A stretch of 64,000 bases of DNA, taken from Phytoactinopolyspora halotolerans (lineage in GTDB: Bacteria > Actinomycetota > Actinomycetes > Jiangellales > Jiangellaceae). Shown piece after piece: positions 62,358 to 64,000 of the stretch (its first letter is position 1; each line of letters starts with the position of its first letter). Where the stretch lies: NCBI RefSeq assembly GCF_010550675.1, contig NZ_JAAGOA010000008.1, positions 186,001-250,000 of the forward strand. Direction: 5' to 3'. The notes beneath the pieces are model-generated. The model did not search any database, was not told the origin of the DNA, and saw only the letters and a program-made list of their open reading frames with translations. The position numbers and the translations under genes were made by a program.

Positions 62358-63708
62358 CGCGCGTGCGCGACCGCTCCGCGGCGAACGCTACCCAGTGGCT
62401 CTCCAGACTCTCCTCCAACGAGGTCGGCGCGGCTTCGAACTCCTCGCCGTCCCGCCACCGCCGGACCCGCTGGGTGAAGTCAGCCATGAGGCCAGCGTCC
62501 CCGCCGCCATGGCCGGCGAACGCCTCGGAGACCTCCTCGACGTCGCTGCCCGCCTGCGGATCCACCTGGAGTGTGCCGGTGGCCGGCGACGACGCCAGAC
62601 CGGCCACGTTCGGCGGCGTGTCCACAAACGAGATCGTCTCGATCCGTCCGGTGCGCGCGTCGCCGTTGATCTGCCCGTGGCTCCCCATCAGGGTGATGGT
62701 CCGCGTGTTGTGCTGAGTGAACGCGGAGACGACGACGGACGCCGTCACGCCGTTGGCGAACCGCAGCGCGGTGGTCTGGTGGTCCACGACGTCGTTGTCC
62801 ATCCGGTAGACGCAGCGCCCGTAGTCGGTCGTCTCCAGCGCCCGGCGACGCCCCTCCGGCGAGGTGTCGTTGGTGATAGCGGTGACCGGCGGCCCGTCGA
62901 TGGAGGCGAGTTGCTCGATGTAGAACCGCTCGGCGTTGTACGGACAGGTGTCCGCCACCGCGCAGCCGTCGATGCACCGTTCAGTCGAGCCGGCCGGGGC
63001 GTGCTCGCGGCGGAAATGCCGACGCTCGCCGAACGAGGCGACCGACACGCACGGTTCGCCCACCAGCCAGCGCAGCATGTCCAGATCGTGGCAGGCCTTG
63101 GCGAGCAGCATCGGGCTGGAGTCTTCGGTGCGATGCCAATTGCCGCGCACGTAGCTGTGCGCGAAGTGCCAGTAGGCGATGTTCTCCAGGTGCTGAATGC
63201 CCTGCAGCTCGCCGATGCGGCCCTCGTCGAGGACGCGGCGGAGCGCGGCGTAGAACGGGGCATAACGCATGACGTGGGAGACGGTGATGGCTCCCGGCCG
63301 CGCCTTGGCGGCCTCCGCCAGCCGTTCCAGATCCTCCGGGGTGGGCGCGACCGGCTTCTCCAGCAGGACGTAGTAGCCGAGTTCCAGCGCACGGATGGTC
63401 GGATCGACGTGCTCCCGGTCCGGGGTGGCCACCACCACGGCATCCCATGGTCCCGGTTCGGCGAGCGCGGCCGTCCAGTCGGTGAATCGGCGCGACTCCG
63501 GTATGCCGTGCGCCTCGCCCACCCGGGTGCGCCGCTCGACGTCGGGATCCGCGATGGCGACGACGCGCGCCTGGTCCGGATGCTCGAGGCACCATCCCGC
63601 GTAGGCGTGCCCGCCCCGGCCACCGGCGCCGAGCACGAGCAGCCGGATGGGGGCACCCTTCGGTTGGCCGGCCGCGGTAGCGTCCCCGGCCGAGCTGGAA
63701 TTCGACAT
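62338..63708 (-). CDS. Gfo/Idh/MocA-family oxidoreductase
   Basis: 456 residues. N-terminal Rossmann fold (IRLLVLGAGGRGGHAYAGWC), the family motif LLEKPVAPTPEDLERLAEAA with catalytic-region Lys, and a C-terminal dehydrogenase domain with VVGHDLDMLRWLVGEP-like KACHDLDMLRWLVGEP. A cysteine-rich loop CIDGCAVADTCPY is unusual and occurs in some long members. It is followed upstream by a sugar ABC permease gene 2 bp away, so it probably oxidises a sugar derivative imported by that transporter. Confidence 0.88.
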   Translation of the reverse strand: MSNSSSAGDATAAGQPKGAPIRLLVLGAGGRGGHAYAGWCLEHPDQARVVAIADPDVERRTRVGEAHGIPESRRFTDWTAALAEPGPWDAVVVATPDREHVDPTIRALELGYYVLLEKPVAPTPEDLERLAEAAKARPGAITVSHVMRYAPFYAALRRVLDEGRIGELQGIQHLENIAYWHFAHSYVRGNWHRTEDSSPMLLAKACHDLDMLRWLVGEPCVSVASFGERRHFRREHAPAGSTERCIDGCAVADTCPYNAERFYIEQLASIDGPPVTAITNDTSPEGRRRALETTDYGRCVYRMDNDVVDHQTTALRFANGVTASVVVSAFTQHNTRTITLMGSHGQINGDARTGRIETISFVDTPPNVAGLASSPATGTLQVDPQAGSDVEEVSEAFAGHGGGDAGLMADFTQRVRRWRDGEEFEAAPTSLEESLESHWVAFAAERSRTRGTVEHP

Positions 63709-63710
63709 GA

Positions 63711-64000
63711 TTATCCTTTCTCTGCGCCTGCGGTCAGCCCTTCGACCAGCAGCCGTTCAGCAACGAAGAACAGCGCGATGACCGGCAGCGTCAGCAACAC
63801 CGACCCCGCCATCAGCACCGTCTCCGAGACGCTGATGTCGTCGAGCTGCGCCAGCCCGAGCGACACGGTCCAGTTGTCCCGCCGTTCCAGCAGGAACAGC
63901 AGCGCGAACAGGTACTCGTTCCAGGCGATCATGAACACGTACAGCGACGTGGCCGCGATCGACGGCATCGCCAGCGGCAGCACGATCCGGGTGATCACCT
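63711..64000 (-). CDS. Sugar ABC transporter permease (MalG type), C-terminal part, cut by window edge
   Basis: The last ~96 residues of a CUT1-family permease: IVLPLAMPSIAATSLYVFMI, AWNEYLFALLFL, ending with the typical C-terminus LLVEGLTAGAEKG. The 5' part lies beyond base 64000. It is cotranscribed with the Gfo/Idh/MocA oxidoreductase. Confidence 0.9.
   Translation of the reverse strand, partial: VITRIVLPLAMPSIAATSLYVFMIAWNEYLFALLFLLERRDNWTVSLGLAQLDDISVSETVLMAGSVLLTLPVIALFFVAERLLVEGLTAGAEKG

Noticed and set aside
62180-62458. Repetitive peptide (VTSYGG units) from the 24-bp array
   Set aside because: The frame has no family similarity and is simply a translation of the tandem repeat and antisense gene ends.
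1-64000. CRISPR arrays, rRNA genes, replication origin
   Set aside because: No repeat-spacer pattern, rRNA-like segment or dnaA-box cluster was seen. The only tandem arrays are the 10-bp and 24-bp repeats reported above.

Overview
The window is high-GC DNA with GTG and TTG starts, many 4-bp gene overlaps and typical actinobacterial families: an AfsR-type SARP regulator, DUF6907-like and DUF3592 proteins, and M23 peptidases of conjugative elements. It is most likely the chromosome of a soil or plant-associated actinomycete. A Jiangella-like organism is a guess I cannot verify. The left fifth is accessory DNA and the rest is mainly catabolic and surface-glycan functions.

Bases 1 to about 13,725 look like the right end of an integrated conjugative-type element. 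It ends at a bare 3' half of tRNA-Arg(CCU) at 13,684-13,725, the usual scar of tRNA-targeted integration. Inside are a minus-strand block (M23 peptidase with lysozyme-like domain, two membrane-anchored proteins, a helical protein), a short GntR repressor, a DUF6907-like protein, two divergent HTH regulators that share two long palindromes, and an excisionase-like protein. Two operon promoters carry the same pair of GTTACCG repeats at 12-bp phase. Cargo includes an SF1 helicase with an inserted PD-(D/E)XK nuclease, an RHH-RAMA fusion, a large unknown protein running off the left edge and a decayed Mu-type transposon. No VirB4, coupling protein, relaxase or integrase is visible, so the element is either cut by the window or degraded.

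From 13.9 to 22 kb lies a mixed region: P-loop kinase, an orphan EPSP synthase, an aminoglycoside-phosphotransferase-like kinase, a VOC protein, and a TetR/MFS efflux pair with a 33-bp palindromic operator. An AAA ATPase with a C-terminal nuclease domain sits between two copies of a 34-bp direct repeat, one of which is the 3' end of the tetR gene. From 21.8 to 31.2 kb is a cell-surface glycan cluster (flippase-like membrane protein, F420-hydrogenase-beta-like protein, pyruvyl transferase, two GT39-type enzymes, secreted ricin-type lectin, GT2). A RecD2-type helicase follows.

From 33.8 to 40.4 kb is a glucarate-type sugar-acid module: binding protein, two permeases and a glucarate-dehydratase-like enzyme, divergent from a LysR regulator and a 5-dehydro-4-deoxyglucarate dehydratase. 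From 41.3 to 55.8 kb is a nearly complete phenylacetate pathway: paaZABCDE, a paaG-like gene, paaH, a thiolase, paaI, paaK, a TetR repressor, and a second thiolase. Matching TetR-type operators lie in both divergent promoter regions.

The right end holds an unusual one-protein HTH-GHKL-STAS regulator with its own inverted-repeat operator, a DUF3592 membrane protein, two back-to-back perfect palindromic elements, a SARP/NB-ARC/TPR regulator, a LysE exporter, 24-bp tandem repeats, a Gfo/Idh/MocA oxidoreductase and the edge of another sugar ABC transporter.
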